Source of the DNA: CAYVQE01 sp964633205
Lineage (GTDB): Bacteria > Myxococcota > B64-G9
Length of the DNA: 64,000 bases
Assembly: GCA_964633205.1 (NCBI GenBank)
Contig: CAZWFN010000009.1
Coordinates: forward strand, 1-64,000
Direction: 5' to 3'
Below the pieces are notes generated by a model. The model saw nothing but the letters and a program-made list of their open reading frames with translations, made no database searches and was not told where the DNA came from. Within the stretch, counting starts at the first letter, position 1, and each line of letters opens with the position of its first letter. Below are positions 41,850 through 49,845 of this stretch, one piece after another. The position numbers and the translations under genes are program-made.

Positions 41850-42328
41850 GTCAGCCGCGGTTGGCTGTGGTTCTCAGGGCGGTGGCCCTGCTGCTGCGCC
41901 TCTATCTGGGCGGGGTGTTCATCGCCGCCTGCTGGTACAAGATCGCCGAGCCGCAAGCCTTTGCCCTGAGCATCGCCACCTACGACATGCTGCCGTTGGA
42001 GTTGATCAACGCCATGGCCATCACGCTGCCCTGGATCGAGCTGGTCTGCGGGCTGTGTCTGATCCTGGGCTGGTGGACCCGGGCGGCGGCCTTGGCCATC
42101 GCCGGCATGATGGTGATGTTCGTCGTGGCGCTGGCCTCGGCCCTGGCGCGCGACCTGCAGATGTCCTGCGGCTGCTTCGCCTCGGCCGAGGCGGATGAGG
42201 ACATCAACGCCGCGACCATGGTCCGCGACCTGCTCTGGCTGGCCGGCGCCGCCTTGGTGCTGGTGGTCGACGACGGCCGTTGGGGGCTCGATGGACTGGT
42301 GCGGCGCCGCGGGCGAGAACGCATTTGA
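41846..42328 (+). CDS. MauE/DoxX-type membrane protein, copy B
   Basis: The 160-residue paralogue of the protein at 33462-33947 also has four transmembrane helices and MSCGCFAS. It keeps the TYDMLPLELIN and AITLPWIELV phrases. It is the last gene of the plus-strand run. No DsbA-like gene follows here, so it may share the one at 33940. The FHA gene starts after 90 nt with its own promoter. Confidence 0.88.
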   Translation: MSQPRLAVVLRAVALLLRLYLGGVFIAACWYKIAEPQAFALSIATYDMLPLELINAMAITLPWIELVCGLCLILGWWTRAAALAIAGMMVMFVVALASALARDLQMSCGCFASAEADEDINAATMVRDLLWLAGAALVLVVDDGRWGLDGLVRRRGRERI

Positions 42329-42353
42329 CCTGTTGGCCGCCAGTGGCGACAAT
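42325..42353 (+). promoter_or_regulatory. Promoter of the FHA-MBL gene pair
   Basis: TTGACC (42325-42330), 17 bp, GACAAT (42348-42353). A leader of about 60 nt with a GGGGAG site then precedes ATG 42419. The -35 box overlaps the stop region of the MauE-like gene. Confidence 0.5.
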
Positions 42354-42418
42354 CGATCATTGCAGCTGACGATTCCGTTCGGATCCGGTCAACGGACACT
42401 TGCAAGGCGGGGAGCGCG

Positions 42419-42787
42419 ATGGGCGGCGACTGGGACGAAGACGAACCCACCGTGGATTCCGATCTGGGGCCGTTGTTCCGCGAGCAGCAGGGTCGCGCCG
42501 CCGAGCTGGAGCAGGTCGAGGGGCCGGGCGCTCCGCAGCGCTACCGGCTGGATCGGGTGTATGTGGTGATCGGCCGCGCGGCCGACGCCGAGGTCCGGCT
42601 CGACTCGGCCGAGGTGTCGCGGCGCCACCTGGCGCTCGAGCGCCGGGGCAAGGAGTACCGCTGCGAGGATCTGGAGAGCCGCAACGGCATTTACCTCAAC
42701 GGCATCAAGATCCACTCGGCCGTCCTGCGCGAAGGCGACGCGCTGCAGTTGGGCAATGTGATGTTCATCTATCACGAGGGGCGCTGA
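42419..42787 (+). CDS. FHA-domain protein
   Basis: The 122-residue protein has an acidic N-terminal tail (about 1-40) and a forkhead-associated domain. The phosphothreonine-binding residues are present: VIGRAADAEVRLDSAEVSRRHLALE and LESRNGIYLNG. The tail holds a DEDEPTVDSD stretch that could itself be a phosphorylation site binding the domain. No kinase is nearby. It overlaps the metallo-beta-lactamase gene by one base. Confidence 0.9.
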   Translation: MGGDWDEDEPTVDSDLGPLFREQQGRAAELEQVEGPGAPQRYRLDRVYVVIGRAADAEVRLDSAEVSRRHLALERRGKEYRCEDLESRNGIYLNGIKIHSAVLREGDALQLGNVMFIYHEGR

Positions 42788-43671
42788 TGAGCTACTTCGT
42801 CAAGTTCTGGGGCACGCGTGGATCGATCCCGACCCCCGGTTACCGCACCCAGATTTACGGCGGCAACACCCCCTGCGTCGAGCTGCGCATCGACGACGTG
42901 ATCTACATCTGCGACGGAGGCTCGGGGCTGCGCGAGCTGGGTCTCGATCTGATGCAGCGCGAGTTGCCGGCCATCGAGGGCCACCTCTTCTTCAGCCACG
43001 CCCACTGGGACCACATCCAGGGTTTTCCCTTCTTCGTACCGGCCTACGTGCCCAGCAATCGCTTCGTGGTCTACGGCACGCAGCGGGGCGACACCAAGTT
43101 CCACGAGCTGCTGTCGGGTCAGATGGAGTCGGACTACTTCCCGGTCGATTTCTCGGACCTGGGGGCCAACATCGAGCCGGACGATCTGGGCGATGGCGGC
43201 AAGCAGCTCGCCGGGGTGCGGGTCTCGTGCATTTCGCAGATCCACCACGGTCCGTCGTACGGCTACGCCTTCGAGCGCGAGGGCTGCAAGGTGGTCTACG
43301 CCACCGACAACGAGCTGGATCAGGAGCTGGCCAACAAGGAGGCGGTGGCGGCCGATCTGACCATACCGCGACAGGTGCCGCAGCGCTTCGTGGATTTCGC
43401 CCGCGGCGCTGACCTGCTGATCGCCGACGGCCAGTACACCGATTCGGAGTACGAGTCCAAGGTCGGCTTCGGTCATCCGCGGGCCACCACCCTGGTCGAC
43501 CTGGCATTGCAGGCCGGCGTGGCCCAGCTGGCGGTGACCCACCACGATCCGCTGCAGTCGGACGAGGCGGTCGAGCGCAAAGTCGCCGCCTGCCGCCAGC
43601 GGCGCGAACAGCTCGGCGGCGAGCTGGTGATCTTCGGCGCCCGCGAGGGCATGGAACTGCGCATCGATTGA
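42787..43671 (+). CDS. Metallo-beta-lactamase-fold hydrolase
   Basis: The 294-residue protein has the metal-binding motif SHAHWDH, plus HH in QIHHGPSYGY, YATDNELD and VTHHDP. Its start, MSYFVKFWGTRGSIPTPG, is typical of the beta-lactamase-fold group related to RNase Z-like and phosphodiesterase enzymes. Substrate unknown, and in some bacteria such proteins carry GAF or response-regulator partners. Here it is coupled to the FHA gene, which suggests phosphorylation-linked regulation. Confidence 0.9.
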   Translation: MSYFVKFWGTRGSIPTPGYRTQIYGGNTPCVELRIDDVIYICDGGSGLRELGLDLMQRELPAIEGHLFFSHAHWDHIQGFPFFVPAYVPSNRFVVYGTQRGDTKFHELLSGQMESDYFPVDFSDLGANIEPDDLGDGGKQLAGVRVSCISQIHHGPSYGYAFEREGCKVVYATDNELDQELANKEAVAADLTIPRQVPQRFVDFARGADLLIADGQYTDSEYESKVGFGHPRATTLVDLALQAGVAQLAVTHHDPLQSDEAVERKVAACRQRREQLGGELVIFGAREGMELRID

Positions 43672-43682
43672 TCGGATCGGGC

Positions 43683-43970
43683 TCAGCGGATGTCGACGAA
43701 CTCGCCGGCGATCTCGAACGGCGGCAGCTCGCCGCTGACGCGCACCACCCGGATCAGGGCCCGCAGCGGGGGCATGCTGGCCAGCCGGCCCGGGTGGCGT
43801 ACCTCGATCTCGGCCAACGAGTCGACCGCCAGCCGCTGCGCGGTCATGAACAGAATGCCGCCGCCGGAAAGATCCTTGCCGTGGCCCGGCGCGCTCTCGG
43901 CGTCGTCCAGCGGCCGCACGGTGACCTCGGCCTCGGCCGGCAGGCGCTTGAAGGCGCGGCGCTCGTTCAT
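43683..43970 (-). CDS. PilZ-domain protein
   Basis: The 95-residue protein has both c-di-GMP contacts of the PilZ fold: RAFKR near residue 5 (RxxxR) and DLSGGG near 34 (DxSxxG). It therefore probably binds c-di-GMP and is a stand-alone adaptor. It follows the MshEN-GAF gene after 2 nt, so the two receptors are likely made together. A GGGGAG site lies just before ATG 43970. Confidence 0.88.
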   Translation of the reverse strand: MNERRAFKRLPAEAEVTVRPLDDAESAPGHGKDLSGGGILFMTAQRLAVDSLAEIEVRHPGRLASMPPLRALIRVVRVSGELPPFEIAGEFVDIR

Positions 43971-43972
43971 GC

Positions 43973-45316
43973 TCACTCCCCTCGCTCCGATCGGGCGGAC
44001 TCGAAGGCTGCCCGCTTGCGCTCGAACAAGGCCTCGTAGGAGCGGCTGATGTGCTGGGCCAGGATCAGCAGCTCGCCGATGTCGTTCGGGCTGTGGGCCT
44101 TGTGACCGTTGTCGGCATACAGCAAATTGACCACCCGTCCGCGGACCAGCACCGGGATGACGAAGGCGCTCAGCGGCACTTGGCGGCCGGTGGCGCGCAG
44201 GAACTCGATGTTGGGGCGCGAGCGGCGCAGCCCGCCCAGGTAGTGGGCGCGGGTCTCGACCACGGTACGAAAGACCGACAGACCGTCGAGCGGGATCATC
44301 AGCGAGCGAAAGGACAGCGGGTCGAGCCCCGCGCCCAGCGCGTCCCAGCCCAGGGCCACGCCCCGGTGGACGGTGAACAGCATGGCGCGGCGGAACTGCG
44401 AGCGGGCGAAGCGCAGCACGATGCGGGCGATCTGGTGCCGATCGCGGGCCCGGGACAGCAGGGCGGCGGCCGCAGCGAAGTCGAGCGGGGCATCGTCGCC
44501 CGCCGGTGCCGGCGGCTGTGACGGCGGCGCCCCCGCCTGTTCGGCCAGGCGGTGGTCGCCGGCCCGGCGGCCGGCATCCGGGTGTTCGGCCTGCCACACC
44601 CGGCGCTCGATGCCACCCGGCGGTGCGGTCGGGCCCGGCTCGTCGATCTCCTCGAGATCTCCGGGCGCCAACACCGGCATCTGCTCGCTGGGCGCCACCG
44701 GCGGCGGTTGGCTGAGCTGGGGAAAACCGTCGCGGCGCTGGTAGAGCTGGGCGAACTCATTCTCGCCCATCAGATCCTCGGTCGGCTCCACCGGCGCCTC
44801 GGCTGCGGCCGCCGGCCGGGCCGCGGCCGGTTCGTCGGCCAGCGCTCCGGCCATGAAATCGCGGGTGTTGATGGCGATGTAGCGCAGCTGGCGCTCGATG
44901 CCGTAGCAGCGGCGCAGCAGTTGCCAGAACCGAATTTCGGGCACCACGATCGGGTCGGGCTCGAGGCCGGTGATGAAAGCCACCTCGTCCAAGGCGCCCA
45001 GGTTGGCCGGGTCGATGCACAGCAGCTGCAGCCGTCTCTGCTCGCAGATGAAGGGGATGACATCGAGCCGATCCACGGTCGGGGCATCCAGCAGCTCGAG
45101 CGCCCGCGGCTCGGGCTGGATGTCCGCGCCGAACAGGGCCGGCCGCTCGTGCTTGCGGGCCAGATAGTGGGCCAGGGTGGCCTCGTCGATGACGCCCATC
45201 TCGACCAGGTTGGTGCCCAGCCGACCGCCCAGGATGACCTGATTGCGAATGGCGTCCTCGATCTGCCGCTGGCCGCAGACGCCGTCGGCGGTGAGCAGTT
45301 CTCCCAGAGACGGCAT
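43973..45316 (-). CDS. MshEN (GspE N-terminal) plus GAF-like regulatory protein
   Basis: The 447-residue protein begins with two tandem 24-residue MshEN c-di-GMP motifs, starting SLGELLTADG and RLGTNLVEMG. They are separated by 5 residues, exactly the published pattern (RLGxxLxxxG then LxxALxxQ). About 110 residues of Pro-Ala-rich linker follow (about 170-280), then a GAF-like domain (about 280-430). There is no ATPase, so it is not a secretion motor. It is probably a c-di-GMP reader. The promoter lies so close that a leaderless mRNA is predicted. A PilZ gene follows. Confidence 0.8.
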   Translation of the reverse strand: MPSLGELLTADGVCGQRQIEDAIRNQVILGGRLGTNLVEMGVIDEATLAHYLARKHERPALFGADIQPEPRALELLDAPTVDRLDVIPFICEQRRLQLLCIDPANLGALDEVAFITGLEPDPIVVPEIRFWQLLRRCYGIERQLRYIAINTRDFMAGALADEPAAARPAAAAEAPVEPTEDLMGENEFAQLYQRRDGFPQLSQPPPVAPSEQMPVLAPGDLEEIDEPGPTAPPGGIERRVWQAEHPDAGRRAGDHRLAEQAGAPPSQPPAPAGDDAPLDFAAAAALLSRARDRHQIARIVLRFARSQFRRAMLFTVHRGVALGWDALGAGLDPLSFRSLMIPLDGLSVFRTVVETRAHYLGGLRRSRPNIEFLRATGRQVPLSAFVIPVLVRGRVVNLLYADNGHKAHSPNDIGELLILAQHISRSYEALFERKRAAFESARSERGE

Positions 45317-45323
45317 GTCCCCG

Positions 45324-45352
45324 AGGCTACGCCCGGCCCGCCCACCTGTCAA
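45324..45352 (-). promoter_or_regulatory. Promoter giving a predicted leaderless mRNA
   Basis: On the minus strand TTGACA (45347-45352) and TAGCCT (45324-45329) are 17 bp apart, and the start codon at 45316 lies 7 nt beyond the -10 box. No Shine-Dalgarno sequence is seen. Confidence 0.65.
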
Positions 45353-45370
45353 CGACCGTCGCCGTCAGCC

Positions 45371-45399
45371 TTGAAAAGACAGCCACGTCGTGCTATTCG
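45371..45399 (+). promoter_or_regulatory. Promoter of the yebC-ruvCAB unit
   Basis: TTGAAA (45371-45376), 17 bp, TATTCG (45394-45399), followed by a leader of about 60 nt with a GGGAGG site before ATG 45466. No LexA-type box was seen nearby. Confidence 0.45.
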
Positions 45400-45465
45400 G
45401 AGCCGTTACCCAGGTCCGGCCGCAGCCGCCCCGACGGCCGACCGGCGACGGATGCGGGAGGTGCC

Positions 45466-46209
45466 ATGTCCGGGCATTCCAAGTGGAGCACCATCAAGCA
45501 CAAGAAGGCGGCGGCCGATGCCAAGCGCGGCAAGGTGTTCACCAGCTTGATCAAGGAGATATCCATCGCGGCGCGCGAGGGCGGCGGCAACCCGGAGTTC
45601 AATCCGCGCCTGCGCAGCGCCATCGCCGAAGCCAAGACCAACAACATGCCGGCCAGCAACATCGACCGCGCCGTCAAGAAGGGCACCGGCGAGCTCGAGG
45701 GGGTCACCTACGAGGAGATCAGCTACGAGGGCTACGGCCCCGGCGGCGTGGCCATCCTGGTCGAGGTGATCACCGACAACAAGAACCGCAGCGCCTCCGA
45801 GATCCGCAAGATCTTCTCCAAGAACAACGGCAGCCTCGGCGAAAACAACTGTGTGGCCTGGATGTTCGACACCAAGGGGCTGATCGTGCTGGACAAGTCA
45901 GCGGTGGACGAGGAGCGGCTGATGGAGGTGGCGCTCGAGGCCGGGGCCGAGGACATCGCCGAGGACGAGGAGAATTGGGAGGTGACCACCGAACCGGGCA
46001 CTTTCCAGGCGGTGCGCGAGGCGCTGGATGCGGCGGGAATCGCCTACCTGTCGGCCAAGATCGACAAGATCCCCCAGACCACTGTTTCGGTCGAGGGCAA
46101 GGAGGCCGCCCAGGTGCTGCGCCTGGCCGAGCAACTCGAAGATCACGACGACGTTCAGAACGTCTTCGCCAACTTCGATATCGATCCGGATACCGTGGCC
46201 GAGGAGTGA
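45466..46209 (+). CDS. yebC: YebC/PmpR-family protein
   Basis: The 247-residue protein starts MSGHSKWSTIKHKKAAADAKRGKVF and has SKNNGSLG, the signatures of this universal family. Members are linked to relief of ribosome pausing (TACO1-like) or transcription regulation. Length is normal. It is followed after 19 nt by ruvC, a common arrangement in Gram-negative bacteria. GGGAGG precedes the ATG. Confidence 0.96.
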   Translation: MSGHSKWSTIKHKKAAADAKRGKVFTSLIKEISIAAREGGGNPEFNPRLRSAIAEAKTNNMPASNIDRAVKKGTGELEGVTYEEISYEGYGPGGVAILVEVITDNKNRSASEIRKIFSKNNGSLGENNCVAWMFDTKGLIVLDKSAVDEERLMEVALEAGAEDIAEDEENWEVTTEPGTFQAVREALDAAGIAYLSAKIDKIPQTTVSVEGKEAAQVLRLAEQLEDHDDVQNVFANFDIDPDTVAEE

Positions 46210-46228
46210 GGCCGGCCGGGGTGGCGGC

Positions 46229-46714
46229 ATGCGTGTCTTGGGCATCGATCCGGGATCGGTCCGCACCGGATTCGGCGTGATCGAGCAAGACGGCAGCCGG
46301 ATGCGGTTGGTGGCCTGCGGGGTCATCCAGGCCGGACGCGGCCCCTTGGCGTTGCGCTTGGCCCGCATTCTCGAGGGGGTGGAGGGCTTGATCGAGCAGC
46401 ACCGGCCGGACGCGGTCGCGGTCGAGGACATCTTCTTCGCCCGCAACGCCAAGAGCGCGGCGGTGCTGGGCCATGCCCGGGGCGCCGCCTTGGCGGCCGC
46501 CGGCCGGGCCGGTGCCGGGGTGTTCGAGTACTCGGCGCGCCGGGTCAAGCAGACGGTGACCGGCAACGGCGGAGCCGACAAGGAGCAGGTGCGGACCATG
46601 GTGCGGGTCAGTCTGGGCCAGGCGCCGGAGCAGCTGGACGCCAGCGACGCGCTGGCGGTGGCGCTGTGTCATCTGCGCTGGGCCGGCCTGCCCGGGACGG
46701 GGGGTGGGCGGTGA
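46229..46714 (+). CDS. ruvC: Holliday-junction resolvase RuvC
   Basis: The 161-residue protein has the four acidic active-site residues in their family motifs. These include MRVLGIDPGSVRTGFGVI (Asp7), AVEDIFFARNAKSA (Glu) and LDASDALAVALCH. RuvC cuts Holliday junctions at the end of recombinational repair. It overlaps ruvA by 4 nt and acts with RuvAB. ATG 46229 follows a GGGG-rich stretch. Length is normal. Confidence 0.96.
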   Translation: MRVLGIDPGSVRTGFGVIEQDGSRMRLVACGVIQAGRGPLALRLARILEGVEGLIEQHRPDAVAVEDIFFARNAKSAAVLGHARGAALAAAGRAGAGVFEYSARRVKQTVTGNGGADKEQVRTMVRVSLGQAPEQLDASDALAVALCHLRWAGLPGTGGGR

Positions 46715-47298
46715 TCGCGCGGCTGAGCGGCCGGCTGTTGAGCCGCGATGCCGAGACCCTGGTGATCGACGTGCACGGCGTCGGCTTCCGGGTGGCGGTC
46801 TCGCGGCTGACCGCCGAGGTGCTGCCCGCCAGCGGCGAGTCGATTCAACTCGAGGTCCACACCCACGTGCGCGAGGACGCCATCCAGCTGTTCGGCTTCG
46901 TCGATGCCGGCGAGCGCCAGGCCTTCGAGGCCTTGATCGGCATGAGCGGCATGGGGCCCAAGGCGGCGATGGGGGTGTTGTCGGGCATCGACGCCCGCGA
47001 GCTGGCCCAGGCGGTCGACGGCGGCGATCTGGCGCGGCTGTGCCTGATCCCGGGCATCGGCAAGAAAAAGGCCGAACGCATGGTGCTCGAGCTGAAAGAG
47101 CGGCTGTTGCCGCTGGCGCGTACACCGGGAGACGAACCGGCCGTGGCGGCCTGGGACGACCTGCGCTCGGCGCTGGGCAACCTGGGCTTCAAAGCGGGTG
47201 AGGTCGAACGCGCCTTGGGCGAGCTGAGGCGTGAAGCCGCCGCCGAGGCGAAGCTCGACGTGCTGCTGCCGCAGGCGCTGCAGATCCTGAGGAGTTGA
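46711..47298 (+). CDS. ruvA: Holliday-junction branch-migration protein RuvA
   Basis: The 195-residue protein binds the four-way junction and recruits RuvB. It has the OB-fold start IARLSGRLLS, the helix-hairpin-helix stretch VLSGIDARELAQAV and PGIGKKKAERMVLELKERL, and a C-terminal three-helix domain for RuvB contact. Start GTG 46711 overlaps the ruvC stop. Length is normal. Confidence 0.95.
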   Translation: MIARLSGRLLSRDAETLVIDVHGVGFRVAVSRLTAEVLPASGESIQLEVHTHVREDAIQLFGFVDAGERQAFEALIGMSGMGPKAAMGVLSGIDARELAQAVDGGDLARLCLIPGIGKKKAERMVLELKERLLPLARTPGDEPAVAAWDDLRSALGNLGFKAGEVERALGELRREAAAEAKLDVLLPQALQILRS

Positions 47299-47302
47299 GC
47301 CC

Positions 47303-48337
47303 ATGGCCACCGCGGCCGACAAGTCCAGCCGCATCGTCTCGGCCGAGCCTTCCGCCGAAGAACAGGCCTTCGAACGCAGCCTGCGGCCGCGCGATTTCGG
47401 CGAGTACGTCGGTCAGGCGAAGATTACCGACAACCTCAAGGTTTTCGTCCAGGCCGCGCGCCAACGCGGCGAGGCGCTGGATCACGTGCTGTTCTGCGGG
47501 CCGCCCGGGCTGGGCAAGACCACGCTGGCCCACGTGATCGCCAACGAGATGCAGGTCGACATGGTGGCATCTTCGGGTCCGGCCATCGAGCGCAAGGGTG
47601 ATCTGGCCGGCATCCTGACCAACCTCAAACCCGGTGACGTGCTGTTCATCGACGAGATCCATCGGCTGCCCACCGTGGTCGAGGAGAATCTCTATCCGGC
47701 CATGGAGGATTACTGCTTCGATTACGTGGTCGGCGAGGGTCCGGCGGCGCGCAACCTCAAGCTGACCCTGCCGCGCTTCACCCTGGTCGGGGCCACCACC
47801 CGCACCGCCCTGCTGTCATCGCCGATGCGCGATCGGTTCGGCGTCATCTGCCGGCTGGAGTTCTACCCGCCGGCCGAGCTGAGCCGCATCGTCCAGCGCT
47901 CGGCGGAGATCCTGGGCGTGGCGGTGCTGGCCGATGCCGCCGAGGAGATCGCGCGCCGTTCGCGCGGAACGCCGCGGGTGGCCAACCGCCTGCTGCGCCG
48001 CATCCGCGACTTCGCCGAGGTGCTCGGCGACGGCCGGGTCACCCGGCAGCTTGCCGACGACGCCCTGGGGCGGCTGGAGGTCGACGCGCTGGGGCTGGAC
48101 CGGATGGATCACCGCATCCTACACACCATCATCGAGAAGTTCGACGGCGGGCCGGTGGGGCTGGATACCATCGCCGCCTCGCTGAGCGAGGACGCCGGCA
48201 GCGTCGAGGACGTGTTCGAGCCCTACCTGTTGCAGGAAGGGTTGATCCAGCGCACCCCCCGGGGCCGGCTGGCCACCCGCAGGGCGTACGCCATCTTGGG
48301 CATCGAGCCGGGCCAGCGGCAGAAGGGGCTGTTCTGA
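47303..48337 (+). CDS. ruvB: Holliday-junction branch-migration ATPase RuvB
   Basis: The 344-residue AAA+ motor has the Walker A motif GPPGLGKTT, Walker B LFIDEIHRL, sensor GATTRTALLSSPMRDRFG and a C-terminal winged helix (EPYLLQEGLIQRTPRGR). It drives branch migration with RuvA. The start has GAGGAG eight bases upstream. The next gene overlaps by one base, so an uncharacterised protein is coupled to the ruv set. Confidence 0.96.
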   Translation: MATAADKSSRIVSAEPSAEEQAFERSLRPRDFGEYVGQAKITDNLKVFVQAARQRGEALDHVLFCGPPGLGKTTLAHVIANEMQVDMVASSGPAIERKGDLAGILTNLKPGDVLFIDEIHRLPTVVEENLYPAMEDYCFDYVVGEGPAARNLKLTLPRFTLVGATTRTALLSSPMRDRFGVICRLEFYPPAELSRIVQRSAEILGVAVLADAAEEIARRSRGTPRVANRLLRRIRDFAEVLGDGRVTRQLADDALGRLEVDALGLDRMDHRILHTIIEKFDGGPVGLDTIAASLSEDAGSVEDVFEPYLLQEGLIQRTPRGRLATRRAYAILGIEPGQRQKGLF

Positions 48338-49845
48338 TGGCCGACCAGCCGCCGGCGGACATCGGGGGGGAGTCGTTCCTGCGCGACTTCTTCTTCGAGC
48401 TGTTCAAGGACTCCGAGAACCTGCGGCCCCATTATCAGCTCGAACGCGAGATCTGGTTTCGCCAGCTCGACCTGCCGCGCAAGGAAGAGCGCCTGTTCGA
48501 GCTTGAGATGTACTTGCGCGCGGTGGGCTGCTTTTTCAATCTGCACAACCAGCTGCCCGACAACCGCGATCAGGCCATCACACGGGATTTCGCCGACGAG
48601 CTGCTGGTGTTGTCGGCCGCGCTGGAGCGGGGCATCGCCCTGAGCCAGCTCCTGCTCGACCGCGGCCTGGCCAACTCGTTCGAGTTTCGCGCCTACGTGG
48701 AGAATCAGGTTGCGCCAGACTACCTGCGCTTGCAGATCCTGCGCCGCACCTTGGACCAGAAGCGTCCCGAGGAGAGCCTGTATCTGCTCAATCGCTGCTT
48801 CCGCGACATGAAGAAGATGACCGACCAGCTGCTCAAGCGACCGCCGTGCACCTATCACCTGTTCTATCACCTGGGCCAGGTGGTCACGCGCGAGATCGCG
48901 TTCAATCGCTTCTTCAACCCGCTGCTGATCCTGGAGTTCCGGCCGGAGTACGATCGCATCCGCTCGGTCATCATCCTCGACGCCATCCGGGCCATCCCGG
49001 TTGCGTCCGAGCGGCGCGCCGCCTCCCGGATCTTCTTGGCCCTGTTCCGGCTGCTGCACTACCTGCGCTATATTCCCCGCCAGGGCCAGCCGCGCATCCT
49101 GCGCCGGTCGCTGATCCTGTTCACCCTGTTTCATTCCGAGGCCAGCACCCTCGAGGGATTTTTGCGGGTGCTGGCCGGCAAGCGGCCGGCGGGCAGCCAG
49201 GCGCTGGCAGAGGCGGCGCTCGAGGTGTCCCGGCGGCTCGAGCGGCAACTGCGAGAGCTGTTCGGCGAGCGGCAGGTGGTACTCGATCTGGAACGCTCCC
49301 GCCTGCAGGGCCAGGATGATCGCTCGCTGGATTCCAGCCGCGCGCTGCTCGACGCTTTCTTGAAGGACTGCGTCGCCCGGGTGGTGGGCGTCTATCGCCC
49401 CGGCGTCACCGCCGACGATCTGTTCGACTCCGACCGCAGCCAGCGCGAGCAGTCTCACCGGCTGCGGGCCGACCTGTGGCTCTTCCGCCAGCTGATCGAG
49501 CGGGCCTTGGACCACTCCGGCCGGCAGCCCCGGCTGCGGATACCGCCCCCGCTGCTGCACTTCAGCGACTACTTCCTCGAGACCAGCTACAACTTTCTGC
49601 GCTACGGCGACGGTGGCCCCTTCGAACGCTACCACGCCATCCTGGCCGAGGGCCGCCAGCGCGGCGGCGGCAACGGAGTCTGGCGCTCGCGTTTTATCGA
49701 GGACTCGCAGCGCTTTCGCGACTATCTGATCGAGACCTACGATCTGGTCTGCCGGCGCTCCGAATTGGTGGACCATCCGCTCCAGGTCGAGTTGCTCGAG
49801 AACCGGCTGGGCTGGTGGTTGGCCCAGGAGGAGGAACCGGCTTGA
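48337..49845 (+). CDS. Uncharacterised protein coupled to ruvB
   Basis: The 502-residue soluble protein is mostly helical by composition, with many Leu, Arg and Glu pairs. No signal peptide, membrane segment or known domain is recognised. Its ATG overlaps the ruvB stop codon, and its stop overlaps the next gene by 4 nt. It was not recognised as a recombination protein. Co-transcription with ruv may be of no functional meaning. The N-terminal half contains several Phe-rich phrases (FLRDFFFELFKD). Confidence 0.85.
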   Translation: MADQPPADIGGESFLRDFFFELFKDSENLRPHYQLEREIWFRQLDLPRKEERLFELEMYLRAVGCFFNLHNQLPDNRDQAITRDFADELLVLSAALERGIALSQLLLDRGLANSFEFRAYVENQVAPDYLRLQILRRTLDQKRPEESLYLLNRCFRDMKKMTDQLLKRPPCTYHLFYHLGQVVTREIAFNRFFNPLLILEFRPEYDRIRSVIILDAIRAIPVASERRAASRIFLALFRLLHYLRYIPRQGQPRILRRSLILFTLFHSEASTLEGFLRVLAGKRPAGSQALAEAALEVSRRLERQLRELFGERQVVLDLERSRLQGQDDRSLDSSRALLDAFLKDCVARVVGVYRPGVTADDLFDSDRSQREQSHRLRADLWLFRQLIERALDHSGRQPRLRIPPPLLHFSDYFLETSYNFLRYGDGGPFERYHAILAEGRQRGGGNGVWRSRFIEDSQRFRDYLIETYDLVCRRSELVDHPLQVELLENRLGWWLAQEEEPA

